NCBI RefSeq assembly: GCF_000169195.2
Contig: NC_016023.1
Span: 2,852,001-2,916,000, forward strand
Origin: Heyndrickxia coagulans 36D1
GTDB lineage: Bacteria; Bacillota; Bacilli; Bacillales; Bacillaceae_C
DNA length: 64,000 bases
Reading direction: 5' to 3'
Shown: piece after piece, positions 27,576-37,253 of the stretch
How the letters are laid out: each line of letters starts with the position of its first letter
Numbering within the stretch: position 1 is the stretch's first letter
Made by a program: the position numbers and the translations under genes
Notes under the pieces: model-generated
Databases searched by the model: none
What the model was told of the DNA's origin: nothing
What the model saw: the letters and a program-made list of their open reading frames with translations, nothing else

Positions 27576-28559
27576 TTGGACAAGGCGAAAAAAAAGGCGA
27601 AAATTACAGTCAAAGTGGGCGGAAAAAAGGTGCAGCCGGAAGAAAGCGTGAAAGTCCATGACTGGAAAGCGGCCGAAGAAACGGCTGCCGCACAGGAAGA
27701 CAGTGTAAAAGAAGAGGAGTCATTTGAATGGGTGCTGCCCGAACTTGATGCGGATCAGATTGAAGAATTCCGGCCGATCCATTACACACCCGCGCCCAAA
27801 AAGAAAAGCATATTCCCGAAAAAAGCGGTTGCGAAAAGGGCTGCGCCGGCGATTTTGTTTTCTGTCGTGTCCGCGTTGGTGTTCGGGGCGCTGCTCGGGT
27901 TTGTTGTATTAAAATTCATTGCGTACGGCGATCATCAAACAAAACTCCCGAAACAGCAGGCTGAAGGCGCTGCAGCGGGCACAGCGCAGCAAGAGGCCCA
28001 GCTTCCGGCGTTAAGCATCGGCATCATCCAGGCAGGGGTGTTCAGCACGGAAGGCGCCGCCTCTAAAGTGTCACGCGAACTTGCCGCGAAAAAGGTTCCG
28101 TCGATGCAGCTTTCGATGGACGGGCAACGCTATATTTTTGCAGGTGTGGCCGACAGCCTCGGCACAGCCAAAAAAATGGAAACTGCCTGGAAAGATAAAG
28201 GCGTCGAACTGTATGCAAAAGAAATCAGTTTTTCCAGCAAAAAGGTCCAAACGACGACAAAGGATGAGCAAATTTTTGCCCGGGAAACGGTTCCGCTTTT
28301 TCAAAAACTGGCAAAAGAAACGGCCGCCGCTGTCCAGAACGGGCGGGTTTCACCGGACGGCATGAAGACAGCCGAAACAGCAGCCGGCAACGTCAAAAAG
28401 CTGGCAAAAGTCAGGCAGGAAACGCTCGGCCGGTTGAAAAAATACGAAACGGCCGCGTATGAATCGCTCGTTGCTTATCAAAAAAGCGGCAACCGGCAGG
28501 ATTTAACGGATGCCGAACAAAACCTGCTGGACTACGTAAAGGTCTACAGCGGGCATTGA
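27576..28559 (+). CDS. spoIIB: SpoIIB-like sporulation protein with SPOR domain
   Basis: TTG at 27576 has GGAGAGGTGA at 5-base spacing, giving 327 residues; the GTG at 27567 lies inside that site. A basic start (KAKKKAKITVKVGGKKV), an acidic stretch and one membrane span (AILFSVVSALVFGALLGFVV, about residues 90-110) lead to an extracytoplasmic SPOR-like domain (LSIGIIQAGVFSTEGAASKV). SpoIIB localises to the asymmetric septum and helps septal peptidoglycan remodelling in engulfment. Order comC-spoIIB-radC supports the name. maf, usually next, is missing. Confidence 0.85.
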   Translation: MDKAKKKAKITVKVGGKKVQPEESVKVHDWKAAEETAAAQEDSVKEEESFEWVLPELDADQIEEFRPIHYTPAPKKKSIFPKKAVAKRAAPAILFSVVSALVFGALLGFVVLKFIAYGDHQTKLPKQQAEGAAAGTAQQEAQLPALSIGIIQAGVFSTEGAASKVSRELAAKKVPSMQLSMDGQRYIFAGVADSLGTAKKMETAWKDKGVELYAKEISFSSKKVQTTTKDEQIFARETVPLFQKLAKETAAAVQNGRVSPDGMKTAETAAGNVKKLAKVRQETLGRLKKYETAAYESLVAYQKSGNRQDLTDAEQNLLDYVKVYSGH

Positions 28560-28659
28560 AATCAAATGCGGGCTTCCGGCTGAAAGGCTGTGGTGCCAGA
28601 TAAAGGCATGCGCCCGCATAGCATTATTTTTTGTCTGAAAAGGTTGAATTTGCAGTTGT

Positions 28660-28695
28660 TTCACGGCCCGTTTTTTGGTACGATACAATTGTATC
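28660..28695 (+). promoter_or_regulatory. Putative radC promoter with 14-bp palindrome on the -10
   Basis: TTCACG (28660-28665), an 18-base spacer and TACAAT (28684-28689) look like a sigma-A promoter. GATACAATTGTATC (28682-28695) is a perfect palindrome covering the -10. It does not match the Bacillus LexA box. It could be an operator for an unknown regulator. Confidence 0.45.
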
Positions 28696-28714
28696 TCCCA
28701 TACCAAAGCCCATT

Positions 28715-28741
28715 GGTTCGATTCCCCCGCCTCCTGCACCA
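28715..28741 (+). other. tRNA 3'-end-like fragment
   Basis: GGTTCGATTCC (28715-28725) is a perfect T-arm consensus, and the segment ends in CACCA at 28737-28741, as a tRNA 3' end would. No matching 5' half, anticodon arm or acceptor partner is visible upstream, and the T-stem pairs only partly. It may be a remnant of a tRNA or an old attachment site, or a chance match. Confidence 0.3.
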
Positions 28742-28758
28742 GAAAAGGAGGAATTCAT

Positions 28759-29442
28759 TTGGAAAAAATGCTGATCAAAGATTTTCCTGCAGAAGACCGC
28801 CCGCGTGAACGGTTGATCCGCACAGGAGCGGAGAGCCTCTCCAATCAGGAACTGCTTGCCATTTTACTCCGTACCGGCACGAAAGAAGAATCGGTGCTCG
28901 AGCTTGCCAACAGACTGATCCGCCATTTTGAAGGCTTGCGGTTTTTAAAAGATGCTTCCCTTGAGGAAATGACGTCCATCAAAGGCATCGGCACAGCAAA
29001 AGCGGTCCAGATTCTGGCCGCGATTGAACTCGGCAGAAGGATTGCCAATTTGCAGCACGATACACGTTATGTAATCCGCACGCCGCAAGACGGGGCCAAT
29101 TATGTCATGAATGATATGCGCTTTTTATCCCAGGAGCATTTTGTCTGCCTGTATTTAAATATTAAAAACCAGGTGATCCACCGGCAGACGATTTTCATCG
29201 GAAGCTTAAATGCCTCGATCGTCCATCCCCGCGAAGTGTTCAAAGAAGCGCTCAGGCGTTCAGCTGCTTCCATTATTTGTTTCCATAACCATCCATCCGG
29301 AGACCCTTCTCCTTCCAAAGAAGATATTGAAGTTACCAAACGGCTTGCCGAATGTGGTAAAATAATGGGGATTGAGATTCTTGACCATTTGATCATCGGT
29401 GAGAAAAAATTTGTAAGTCTGAGACAAAAAGGGTATTTGTAA
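28759..29442 (+). CDS. radC: RadC family JAB-domain protein
   Basis: TTG at 28759 has AAAGGAGG 7 bases before it, giving 227 residues, close to B. subtilis YsxA/RadC. An N-terminal helix-hairpin-helix part (MTSIKGIGTAKAVQILAAIELG) precedes a JAMM/MPN-like metalloprotease fold with FHNHPSGDPSPSKED and the distant EILDHLIIG. The family's old DNA-repair role is doubtful. It lies upstream of mreB, as in many Bacillaceae. Confidence 0.93.
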   Translation: MEKMLIKDFPAEDRPRERLIRTGAESLSNQELLAILLRTGTKEESVLELANRLIRHFEGLRFLKDASLEEMTSIKGIGTAKAVQILAAIELGRRIANLQHDTRYVIRTPQDGANYVMNDMRFLSQEHFVCLYLNIKNQVIHRQTIFIGSLNASIVHPREVFKEALRRSAASIICFHNHPSGDPSPSKEDIEVTKRLAECGKIMGIEILDHLIIGEKKFVSLRQKGYL

Positions 29443-29446
29443 GGCT

Positions 29447-29474
29447 TTGAATTTTTTTATGGTTACGATATAAT
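29447..29474 (+). promoter_or_regulatory. Sigma-A promoter of mreB
   Basis: TTGAAT (29447-29452), 16-base spacer, TATAAT (29469-29474), about 140 bases before mreB, leaving a leader of some 130 bases. No riboswitch fold is recognised in the leader. Confidence 0.65.
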
Positions 29475-29615
29475 AAATCGTATGATTTTTACGGCCGGCA
29501 CTGCGCCGGAAATACCTGAATTCCGGATGTAGATTTAAAGTGACATCCATAAATAAGCAAAAGTATGGCACCAACTGGTGATGAAAATTTATCGTGTAGA
29601 AAGGGAGATACATCC

Positions 29616-30633
<1,018 letters not shown>

Positions 30634-30656
30634 GGCATGCTAGTGTCCTGTTAACG

Positions 30657-30696
30657 CATTCTCCTGCCGGTTTTTTCTGGCGGGAGAATGGTTTTC
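30657..30696 (+). terminator. Hairpin between mreB and mreC
   Basis: CATTCTCCTGCC (30657-30668) pairs with GGCGGGAGAATG (30679-30690, one G-T pair), followed by GTTTTC. The tail is weak, so it probably tunes the mreB to mreCD ratio rather than ending all transcripts. Confidence 0.65.
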
Positions 30697-30739
30697 AATC
30701 CGGGAATGGCCGGAACAAAGTGTTATAGGAGTGGATTTT

Positions 30740-31606
30740 ATGCCACAGTTTTTTTTGAATAAACGATTGATCGTCCTTTTAATCAGTGTCATTCTGCTTG
30801 TCGCCATGATCGGATTTTCCATTAGGGAACGTGATCGGATTTCAAAACCGGAACAGTTTGTGCGCGATATCGTCGGGCTCGGCCAGTCCGTCATTGCCAA
30901 ACCCGCCAATGCCCTTGCCGGTTTTTTTGACAATATCGAGGACTTAAAAAATACATATACTGAAAACAAAAAACTGAAATCCCATTTGGAACAGCTGACA
31001 AGCTTGGAAGCGCAAAATCATGAACTGAAAAAAGAAAATGAAAATTTGAGATCTATTATAAAGGAAAAAAACAGTCTTGGAGATTCAGAGTCCATTCAGG
31101 CCCAGGTCATTGCACGCAACCCGGATAATTGGTACGAGCAAGTGGTGATTGATAAAGGCGAAGTCAACGGCGTTACCAAAAACATGGCTGTCGTCACTTC
31201 AGGTGGTTTCCTCGGAAAAGTTACGCAGGTCGACAAATTTTATTCAACCGTCGAACTTTTGAGCTCGCCCGATGAAACGAACCGCGTATCCGCCAAAGTG
31301 CAAAATGCCAAAAAAGACGCTTACGGTTTAATCGAAGGATACGACAAAAAAGCAAAAATGCTGCTTTTGAAACAGCTTGATTTTAATATCAAAGTCAAAA
31401 AAGGCGATCATGTCGTAACATCCGGTTTAAGCGGCATGTTTCCGAGCGGGCTTCTGATTGGTGACATTGAAAAAGTGACCCCGGATGAAAACGGGCTGAC
31501 GCAAACCGCTTATGTGAAGCCGGCAGCCAATTTTTATGATGTCCGCGAAGTGCTCGTCATCAACCGGAAAGCAGTGAACCTAGGCAGCGCAGGAGGAGAG
31601 CAGTGA
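30740..31606 (+). CDS. mreC: Rod shape-determining protein MreC
   Basis: 288 residues from the ATG at 30740 (TAGGAG, 8-base spacing). One N-terminal span (LIVLLISVILLVAMIGF), a coiled coil (KKLKSHLEQLTSLEAQNHEL) and an extracytoplasmic beta domain with VTSGGFLGKVTQVDKFYSTV and VTSGLSGMFPSGLLIG. It links the cytoplasmic MreB filament to wall synthases. mreD follows with a shared stop/start. Confidence 0.95.
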   Translation: MPQFFLNKRLIVLLISVILLVAMIGFSIRERDRISKPEQFVRDIVGLGQSVIAKPANALAGFFDNIEDLKNTYTENKKLKSHLEQLTSLEAQNHELKKENENLRSIIKEKNSLGDSESIQAQVIARNPDNWYEQVVIDKGEVNGVTKNMAVVTSGGFLGKVTQVDKFYSTVELLSSPDETNRVSAKVQNAKKDAYGLIEGYDKKAKMLLLKQLDFNIKVKKGDHVVTSGLSGMFPSGLLIGDIEKVTPDENGLTQTAYVKPAANFYDVREVLVINRKAVNLGSAGGEQ

Positions 31607-32124
31607 TGAAACGGATCGTGCTCCCTCTGATTTTAAGCCTGTGCTATATTGCTGAAAGTTTATTTGCCCATTTTTTTGCCGCCCGTTCTTTTGGCGGAAA
31701 ATTTACCATTGTTCCCCATTTTCTGCTCGTTATGCTGATTTTAATGGGGATGCATTACCGAAAAAGGCTCTCCATCATTTATGCCTTTGTATTCGGCATG
31801 CTGTTTGATGCTTTTTACACGGGCATTCTGGGCGTTTATCTGTTTTTCTATCCGCTTGCGGTTTACCTGACAGAAAAAATGGACAGGATCCTCCAATCCA
31901 ATATTTTCACCGGCACGCTTGTGGCAGTCTTGAACATGGCGATTGTCGAATTTTTGGTCTATGGCATCAATGCTTTAATTAATCCGCAGGTGATGGGATT
32001 TGACGATTTTCTCTTGCTCAGGCTTTGGCCGACTTTGATTTTAAATGCCGCTTTTTTTATTTTGGCATGGTATCCGATGGGGAATTTTTTAAAGCGGCGT
32101 GCAAGGGAAGAAGAAAAGGAATAA
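31606..32124 (+). CDS. mreD: Rod shape-determining protein MreD
   Basis: 172 residues from the ATG at 31606, which shares one base with the mreC stop and follows GGAGGAGAG. A very hydrophobic protein of about five spans, with FVFGMLFDAFYTGILGVYLF and LNMAIVEFLVYGIN, typical of MreD. The product is short but complete. Confidence 0.93.
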   Translation: MKRIVLPLILSLCYIAESLFAHFFAARSFGGKFTIVPHFLLVMLILMGMHYRKRLSIIYAFVFGMLFDAFYTGILGVYLFFYPLAVYLTEKMDRILQSNIFTGTLVAVLNMAIVEFLVYGINALINPQVMGFDDFLLLRLWPTLILNAAFFILAWYPMGNFLKRRAREEEKE

Positions 32125-32348
32125 CCGGCGGGGAGAAAATCTGTTAAAATGGGAAAGAAGGATTTTCCGCCTTTTTGTCGAATGATCCGGACAAGGGGGA
32201 ATGGAAAAAGCAAAAGGGTTTGCGGGCCGAAACCAGCCGGAACCGCACGCACGGAGGCTTATTCTTGCGTGCCGGGCCGCAAAACGCCGTCTGAAAGCCA
32301 TTTCGGATGTGTCGTTATTTATTGAGCCGTTGAGGTGAGCAGTTTGAA
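32125..32348 (+). other. mreD-minC spacer
   Basis: No gene supported. A stem GCACGCA (32245-32251) / TGCGTGC (32266-32272) stands about 75 bases before minC without a T-run. minC has AGGTGA at about 32334 as its ribosome site. Confidence 0.45.
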
Positions 32349-33041
32349 ATGAAGAAAACGCAAAATGTAACCATAAAAGGCACGAAAGACGGAATTGTGC
32401 TGCATTTAAACGACCAATGCTCCTATCAAGCTTTAAAGGCGGAATTAGAACAAAAATTACTGGCCCAGGCTGTCGATGAGGAGGAAAACAGCCCGATCCT
32501 TGCCGTCAAAATTCAGCTTGGAAACCGCTATTTGACGCCAGCGCAGGAAGAAGAGATCAAAAGCCTTGTGCGTGCCCGGCGGAACCTTGTTGTCGATGAA
32601 ATCATCAGCAATGTCATCACAAAAGAAGCGGCTGCGCGCGAAAAAGTGGAAAATGAAATTGTGCCTGTTACCACCATCGTCCGGTCCGGTCAGGTGTTAA
32701 AGGCGGAAGGCGATCTTTTGCTTGTCGGCAATGTCAATCCGGGCGGAACCGTGATTGCAAACGGCAATATTTTTATCATGGGAAACCTCCGCGGCATTGC
32801 GCACGCCGGCTACAGCGGGAGAAGGGACGCCGTTGTTGTCGCTTCCAATATGGTTCCGTCCCAAATCCGGATTGCCGATTGCCTGAACCGGGCGCCTGAT
32901 GATTACGGGGAAGAAGACCGGCATGAGATGGAATGTGCTTACATAGATGAATCGGACCATATTATCATTGATAAATTGCAAGTGTTGAAAACTTTGCGGC
33001 CGAATATGACAAGATTAAAAGGAGGGTTCTCATATGGGTGA
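32349..33041 (+). CDS. minC: Septum site-determining protein MinC
   Basis: 230 residues. Inhibits FtsZ assembly away from midcell, recruited by MinD. The N-terminal FtsZ-inhibiting domain (VTIKGTKDGIVLHLNDQCSY) and the C-terminal beta-helix domain (GQVLKAEGDLLLVGNVNPGG, NIFIMGNLRGIAHAGYSG) are clear. It overlaps minD by 8 bases. Confidence 0.96.
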   Translation: MKKTQNVTIKGTKDGIVLHLNDQCSYQALKAELEQKLLAQAVDEEENSPILAVKIQLGNRYLTPAQEEEIKSLVRARRNLVVDEIISNVITKEAAAREKVENEIVPVTTIVRSGQVLKAEGDLLLVGNVNPGGTVIANGNIFIMGNLRGIAHAGYSGRRDAVVVASNMVPSQIRIADCLNRAPDDYGEEDRHEMECAYIDESDHIIIDKLQVLKTLRPNMTRLKGGFSYG

Positions 33042-33843
33042 AGCGATTGTCATTACATCCGGAAAAGGCGGCGTCGGCAAAACGACGACATCGGCAAACC
33101 TCGGGACTGCGCTCGCGCTTCTCGGAAAGAAAGTCTGCCTTGTCGATACAGACATCGGGCTCCGCAATCTTGACGTCCTGCTGGGGCTTGAAAACCGGAT
33201 TATCTACGATCTAGTCGATGTCGTAGAAGGCCGCTGTAAAATCCACCAGGCAATCGTAAAGGACAAGCGTTTCGATGACAAGCTCTTTTTGCTGCCGGCT
33301 GCCCAGACAAGCGACAAATCCGCCGTCACGCCGGAACAGATGAAACAATTGATCCACGGGTTAAAACAGGATTACGATTATATTCTGATTGACTGCCCGG
33401 CCGGCATTGAGCAGGGATATAAAAATGCAGTGGCGGGCGCTGACCAGGCGATTGTTGTGACAACACCGGAAATCTCGGCGGTAAGGGATGCCGACCGGAT
33501 CATCGGGCTTTTGGAAAAGGAAGAACATATCGAGCCGCCGAAACTGATCATCAACCGGATCCGGAGCCATATGATGAAAAGCGGGGACATGCTTGACATC
33601 GATGAAGTGACAAGCCATTTATCAATCGATTTGATCGGGATTGTAGCCGATGATGAAGAAGTGATCCGCGCTTCGAACCAGGGCGAACCGATTGCACTCC
33701 ATCCGACGAACCGCGCCTCCCTTGCCTACCGGAATATTGCCCGCCGGATTTTGGGGGAAACGGTGCCTTTAATGCCGCTTGAAGACCAGAAACCCGGCAT
33801 GTTTGCGCGCTTTAAAAAATTATTTAGTTCGAAATCTTCTTAA
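33034..33843 (+). CDS. minD: Septum site-determining ATPase MinD
   Basis: 269 residues. The deviant Walker A KGGVGKTTTSANLG starts near residue 11. DTDIGLRNLDVLLGLENR and DYILIDCPAGIEQGYKNA follow. The C-terminal amphipathic membrane anchor FARFKKLFSSKSS is visible. AGGAGGG precedes the ATG inside minC. It binds the membrane, recruits MinC and, in Bacillus, interacts with MinJ. Confidence 0.97.
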   Translation: MGEAIVITSGKGGVGKTTTSANLGTALALLGKKVCLVDTDIGLRNLDVLLGLENRIIYDLVDVVEGRCKIHQAIVKDKRFDDKLFLLPAAQTSDKSAVTPEQMKQLIHGLKQDYDYILIDCPAGIEQGYKNAVAGADQAIVVTTPEISAVRDADRIIGLLEKEEHIEPPKLIINRIRSHMMKSGDMLDIDEVTSHLSIDLIGIVADDEEVIRASNQGEPIALHPTNRASLAYRNIARRILGETVPLMPLEDQKPGMFARFKKLFSSKSS

Positions 33844-33902
33844 TGGCAGAGCCGTTTCTGAACGTTTTTCCAAACGATCAGGGCGGCTTGTTTTGTTCCC
33901 GG

Positions 33903-33930
33903 TTCTAACCGCTTTGGACAGGTCATACAT
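33903..33930 (+). promoter_or_regulatory. Putative sigma-E promoter of spoIVFAB
   Basis: CATACAT (33924-33930) is a good sigma-E -10. The -35 (TTCTAAC, 33903-33909) is weak. The spoIVF operon is under sigma-E in B. subtilis and the start codon lies about 40 bases downstream. Confidence 0.45.
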
Positions 33931-33969
33931 TGGTAATAAACGAATGCCTGTACAGAAGGGGTGAATCGA

Positions 33970-34722
33970 TTGGGAAACCGCGCCGATGAAATCCGGAGAC
34001 AAATGGCGAAGCGGAGAAAAACGATCAAGCAGGCTTATAACGGCAAAGAAACGGTCTATGCGAGCCTGATCAAAGATGAGGGCACACATGTATATGAACC
34101 GCCGGGCAAAACGCCGCATCCGCTTTTTAAAAAAGAAACGATGCTGTTTAAAATTCTGGCTTCTGCCTGTCTTGTCCTCGTTGTGGCGATTCTGTTTAAA
34201 TCGGAACGTCCGGAATTTGACAAGCCGAAAGCCGCCGTCAAACAGGTAATGGCGTCCGAATTTCAATTTGCAAAAGCAGCCGCCTGGTATGAAAAAAAGT
34301 TTGGCAAGCCGGTTGCGCTCTTCCCGGAAAAATCGTCAAAAACGGAAACCGCTGCTTCCAATGAAGATTCGCAATATGCCATGCCGGTATCGGGAAAAAT
34401 TCTGACCCGTTTTTCTGCTGATGGAAGAGGGGTTACGATTGAAACAAAGCCGGGCGCAAGCGTGAAAGCGATGAGCGGCGGGACGGTCATTTTTGCCGGG
34501 AAAAAGCCGAAACTCGGCAATACCGTTATTATCCAGCATGCCGATTCAACGGAAACATGGTACGCAAACCTCAGCAAAATCGATGTGGGCCAGTATGACA
34601 GCCTCAAGACGGGCGAAAAGGTCGGCACGGCGCGAAGCAGCGGGGAAAAAGGGGAATTTTATTTTGCGCTTAAAAAAGACGGCGGTTTTATCGATCCGAT
34701 CCAGGTGATTAAATTTGAGTGA
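33970..34722 (+). CDS. spoIVFA: SpoIVFA, stage IV sporulation inhibitor of SpoIVFB
   Basis: TTG at 33970 (AAGGGGTGA upstream) gives MGNRADEIRRQMAKRRK, matching the B. subtilis start; the GTG at 33961 overlaps the ribosome site. 250 residues: basic N-terminus, one span (ILASACLVLVVAILF), then an extracytoplasmic M23/LysM-like domain (KILTRFSADGRGVTIETKPG, IIQHADSTETWYANL). It holds the SpoIVFB protease inactive with BofA in the outer forespore membrane. Overlaps spoIVFB. Confidence 0.94.
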   Translation: MGNRADEIRRQMAKRRKTIKQAYNGKETVYASLIKDEGTHVYEPPGKTPHPLFKKETMLFKILASACLVLVVAILFKSERPEFDKPKAAVKQVMASEFQFAKAAAWYEKKFGKPVALFPEKSSKTETAASNEDSQYAMPVSGKILTRFSADGRGVTIETKPGASVKAMSGGTVIFAGKKPKLGNTVIIQHADSTETWYANLSKIDVGQYDSLKTGEKVGTARSSGEKGEFYFALKKDGGFIDPIQVIKFE

Positions 34723-35581
34723 GCGGTTTTGGCTTCTGAAAAAAATCAAAATCCATCCCCTTTTCTGGCTCGTGGCTGCCATTGCTGCTGTTACCGCCCG
34801 TTTCCAAGATCTCATCCTGCTGTTTGCGATCATTTTCATTCACGAAATGGGGCACGCGGTTGCGGCGCAATATTTTTCATGGCGGGTTAAAAAAATCGCC
34901 ATTTTGCCGTTTGGCGGCGTCGCTGAAACAGAGGAACACGGAAACCGCCCGCTGAAAGAAGAACTGATCGTGACACTCTCAGGCCCCCTCCAGCATGTTT
35001 GGATCGCCGTTTTCGCGTATTTGTTGTTCCGCTTCGATGTCTTGCCCGGACAGATGTATACGCAAATCGGGGAGTGGAACCGGGCCATTCTTTTTTTTAA
35101 TTTGCTCCCGATTTGGCCGCTTGACGGCGGGAAATTGCTGAATATGGCGTTTTCCACGGTTTATCCTTTTTTGCGCGCATTCCGGATGACGATTTGCTGT
35201 TCGTTTATCGTGCTGCTCCTTTTTCATGCGGCCGCCCTGCTGAATGCGCCGGCAAATTTGAACGTCTGGGCGATCGCCGTTTATTTATATGCCGCCCTTT
35301 GGAAAGAATGGAAACAGCTTTACTTTGTTTTTATCCGTTTCCTGCTTGAACGGTATTACGGAAAAAGGGATCCGCTCCGTCATCTGGAAACGATCGAGGT
35401 GGATGCGGGAGCATACTTGTATGAAGTGCTCGAAAGCTTTAAACGGGGACGCAAACATCCGCTCATTGTCCTTAAAAACGGGGTGGAAGTCGGGAAGCTT
35501 GATGAAAATGAACTCCTTCATGCCTTTTTTTCCGAGAAGCAAACCAATGCGAAAGTAAGCGATATCCTGTATAGTTATTGA
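34715..35581 (+). CDS. spoIVFB: SpoIVFB intramembrane metalloprotease (pro-sigma-K processing)
   Basis: 288 residues, TTG start overlapping the spoIVFA stop, with AGGTGA at 6-base spacing. Site-2-protease family. The zinc motif HEMGH (His43, Glu44, His47) and NLLPIWPLDGGK (Asp137) fall at the same residue numbers as in B. subtilis. About six spans, then a C-terminal CBS domain (HPLIVLKNGVEVGKLDENEL) that binds ATP. It cleaves pro-sigma-K in the mother cell. Confidence 0.96.
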   Translation: MSERFWLLKKIKIHPLFWLVAAIAAVTARFQDLILLFAIIFIHEMGHAVAAQYFSWRVKKIAILPFGGVAETEEHGNRPLKEELIVTLSGPLQHVWIAVFAYLLFRFDVLPGQMYTQIGEWNRAILFFNLLPIWPLDGGKLLNMAFSTVYPFLRAFRMTICCSFIVLLLFHAAALLNAPANLNVWAIAVYLYAALWKEWKQLYFVFIRFLLERYYGKRDPLRHLETIEVDAGAYLYEVLESFKRGRKHPLIVLKNGVEVGKLDENELLHAFFSEKQTNAKVSDILYSY

Positions 35582-35632
35582 TGGAAGCCGCAATTAAAGC
35601 GGCTGAAAGCGAAGACAGTGTGGTGGAATTTT

Positions 35633-37111
35633 TTGGACAGATCAATCATCATCAATGTGAAAACAAGGGAAAAACGATATGCGGTCATCGAAAACGGCAA
35701 AGTATCTGGCATCCGCATCCGGCAGCCGGGCGATGCAGCAAAAGTCGGGAATATTTATCTCGGCAAGGTGGCAGACGTCAAACCCGGAATCAATGCCGCG
35801 TTTATTGATATCGGCGGCATCCGGCACGGTTACTTGCATATCAGCCGGCTCCCTGCTTTTGCGAACAGCAAAAATTCGAATCCAACGATTTCAGCTTATC
35901 TTTCGCCCGGGCAGACGGTCATGGTCCAGGTGAAAAAAGATGAAACAGGGCAAAAAGGGCCGCTTTTGACCGGCATCATTGAGCTTTCAGGAGAACAGAT
36001 TGTGTATCTGCCAGAAGGAAAGTACACGGCTGTTTCCAAAAAAGCGGATGATGCAGACCGAAACAGGTGGCGGAACAGGGTCCGCAAAGCGCTTGAACCG
36101 CAGGAAGGGATCATTGTCCGGACCGCAGCCATCCATGCCGGTGGGGACGGGTGGCGCGATGAACTAAAATGCCTCAGGCTTCGGTACAAATGCCTGCTCG
36201 AAAAGGCGGCACAACTGAAAGCGCCGGCTGTTCTGCACGAAAAAAGCACGGTGGAAGCGGAAATTTTCCGCGAACTTGTCCGCTTAAAAAGCGGCACGGT
36301 GATCGTGGATGATGCGGAGGCACTTGCCCGCCTGAAAGCATTGCTTGCGGGCCGGCCGGAACTGGACTGGTCGTTTGAGCTCTACAGCGGAAAACAGAAT
36401 ATTTTTACCCGCTACCGTATCGACCGGACGCTTGAGGATGCCTTGAAAAGAGTGGTCTGGCTTGAAAACGGCGCCTATCTTGTCATCGACGAAACAGAAG
36501 CGCTCACCATTATTGATGTGAATACCGGAAAATATACGGGCACAACGGATCAGGCCGAAACGGTGCTGAAAACGAATCTGCTTGCGGCGAAAGAAATCGG
36601 CCGCCAGCTGAAACTGCGCGATTACGGCGGCATCATTCTCGTCGATTTTATCGATATGCAGCGCGATGAACAGCGCGCACAAGTGAGGGCGGTGCTTGAA
36701 AAAGAACTGGAAAACGACGAGAAACAAACCCGCATCACCGGTTTTACGGAGCTTGGCATTTTACAAATGACGCGCAAGAAAACGCGTAAATCGCTCCCCG
36801 AGGCACTGCTTTCCGTTTGCCCGGTCTGCGGGGGCAGCGGCAAAATCGAAAGCCCCGAGACGCTTGCTTTCCGCCTCGAACGCGAGCTGTGGGAAGCGCC
36901 GTACGCGGATTACGAAGCCGTCTTGATTGAATGCACGCAAGATGTGAAGGACTGTTTTTGCGGGGAAACGGACGTACATTTAAAGCGGCTGGAAAACCTG
37001 CTCGGCATGAAACTCATTTTTCACATCACTCGCGATCCGCATCCGTTTTATGCCATCCGGCAGTTCGGGACGGCAGCCGGCCTTGCCGCAAAAGGCAAAG
37101 ATCCCAATTGA
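35633..37111 (+). CDS. rng: Ribonuclease E/G family endoribonuclease
   Basis: 492 residues from TTG at 35633 (GGTGG 5-6 bases upstream); GTG at 35618 is possible. An S1-like domain is at the start (GNIYLGKVADVKPGINAAFI), then the RNase E/G catalytic domain with LTIIDVNTGKYTG and IILVDFIDM (metal-binding aspartates), and the zinc-link cysteines CPVCGGSGK. B. subtilis lacks this enzyme and relies on RNase Y, but several other Bacillaceae carry it between spoIVFB and rplU. A small AGCCGC/GCGGCT stem lies just upstream. The rplU promoter overlaps its stop. Confidence 0.93.
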   Translation: MDRSIIINVKTREKRYAVIENGKVSGIRIRQPGDAAKVGNIYLGKVADVKPGINAAFIDIGGIRHGYLHISRLPAFANSKNSNPTISAYLSPGQTVMVQVKKDETGQKGPLLTGIIELSGEQIVYLPEGKYTAVSKKADDADRNRWRNRVRKALEPQEGIIVRTAAIHAGGDGWRDELKCLRLRYKCLLEKAAQLKAPAVLHEKSTVEAEIFRELVRLKSGTVIVDDAEALARLKALLAGRPELDWSFELYSGKQNIFTRYRIDRTLEDALKRVVWLENGAYLVIDETEALTIIDVNTGKYTGTTDQAETVLKTNLLAAKEIGRQLKLRDYGGIILVDFIDMQRDEQRAQVRAVLEKELENDEKQTRITGFTELGILQMTRKKTRKSLPEALLSVCPVCGGSGKIESPETLAFRLERELWEAPYADYEAVLIECTQDVKDCFCGETDVHLKRLENLLGMKLIFHITRDPHPFYAIRQFGTAAGLAAKGKDPN

Positions 37112-37136
37112 CAAAGGAAAAAGTGTGTGTTACCAT
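37108..37136 (+). promoter_or_regulatory. Sigma-A promoter of rplU operon
   Basis: TTGACA (37108-37113), 17-base spacer, TACCAT (37131-37136). The -35 overlaps the rng stop codon. Confidence 0.85.
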
Positions 37137-37144
37137 CAGTATGT

Positions 37145-37245
37145 TATGTTTGTAGCGCCCTGTGCTACAACCGCTCAGGAACAGGCTTTGCAAGTTTTTA
37201 CATTTCGTAAAACGCCTGTCTTTGGCGAGTCTGAGTCTTAAGGAG
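37145..37245 (+). promoter_or_regulatory. Ribosomal protein L21 leader
   Basis: The ~100-base leader before rplU contains TTGTAGCGCCCTGTGCTACAA, a stem-loop (TGTAGC/GCTACA), and a second stem around AACGCCTGTC/TTTGGCG. Position and layout match the L21 leader known in Firmicutes, thought to be bound by L21 for autoregulation. Exact limits are estimated. Confidence 0.65.
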
Positions 37246-37253
37246 GTGCAGTG

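Noticed and set aside
28682-28695. LexA box at radC
   Set aside because: GATACAATTGTATC lacks the CGAAC/GTTCG arms of the Bacillus SOS box.
28667-28741. Complete tRNA gene upstream of radC
   Set aside because: Only the T-loop and CCA-like end are present; no acceptor, D or anticodon stems can be drawn.
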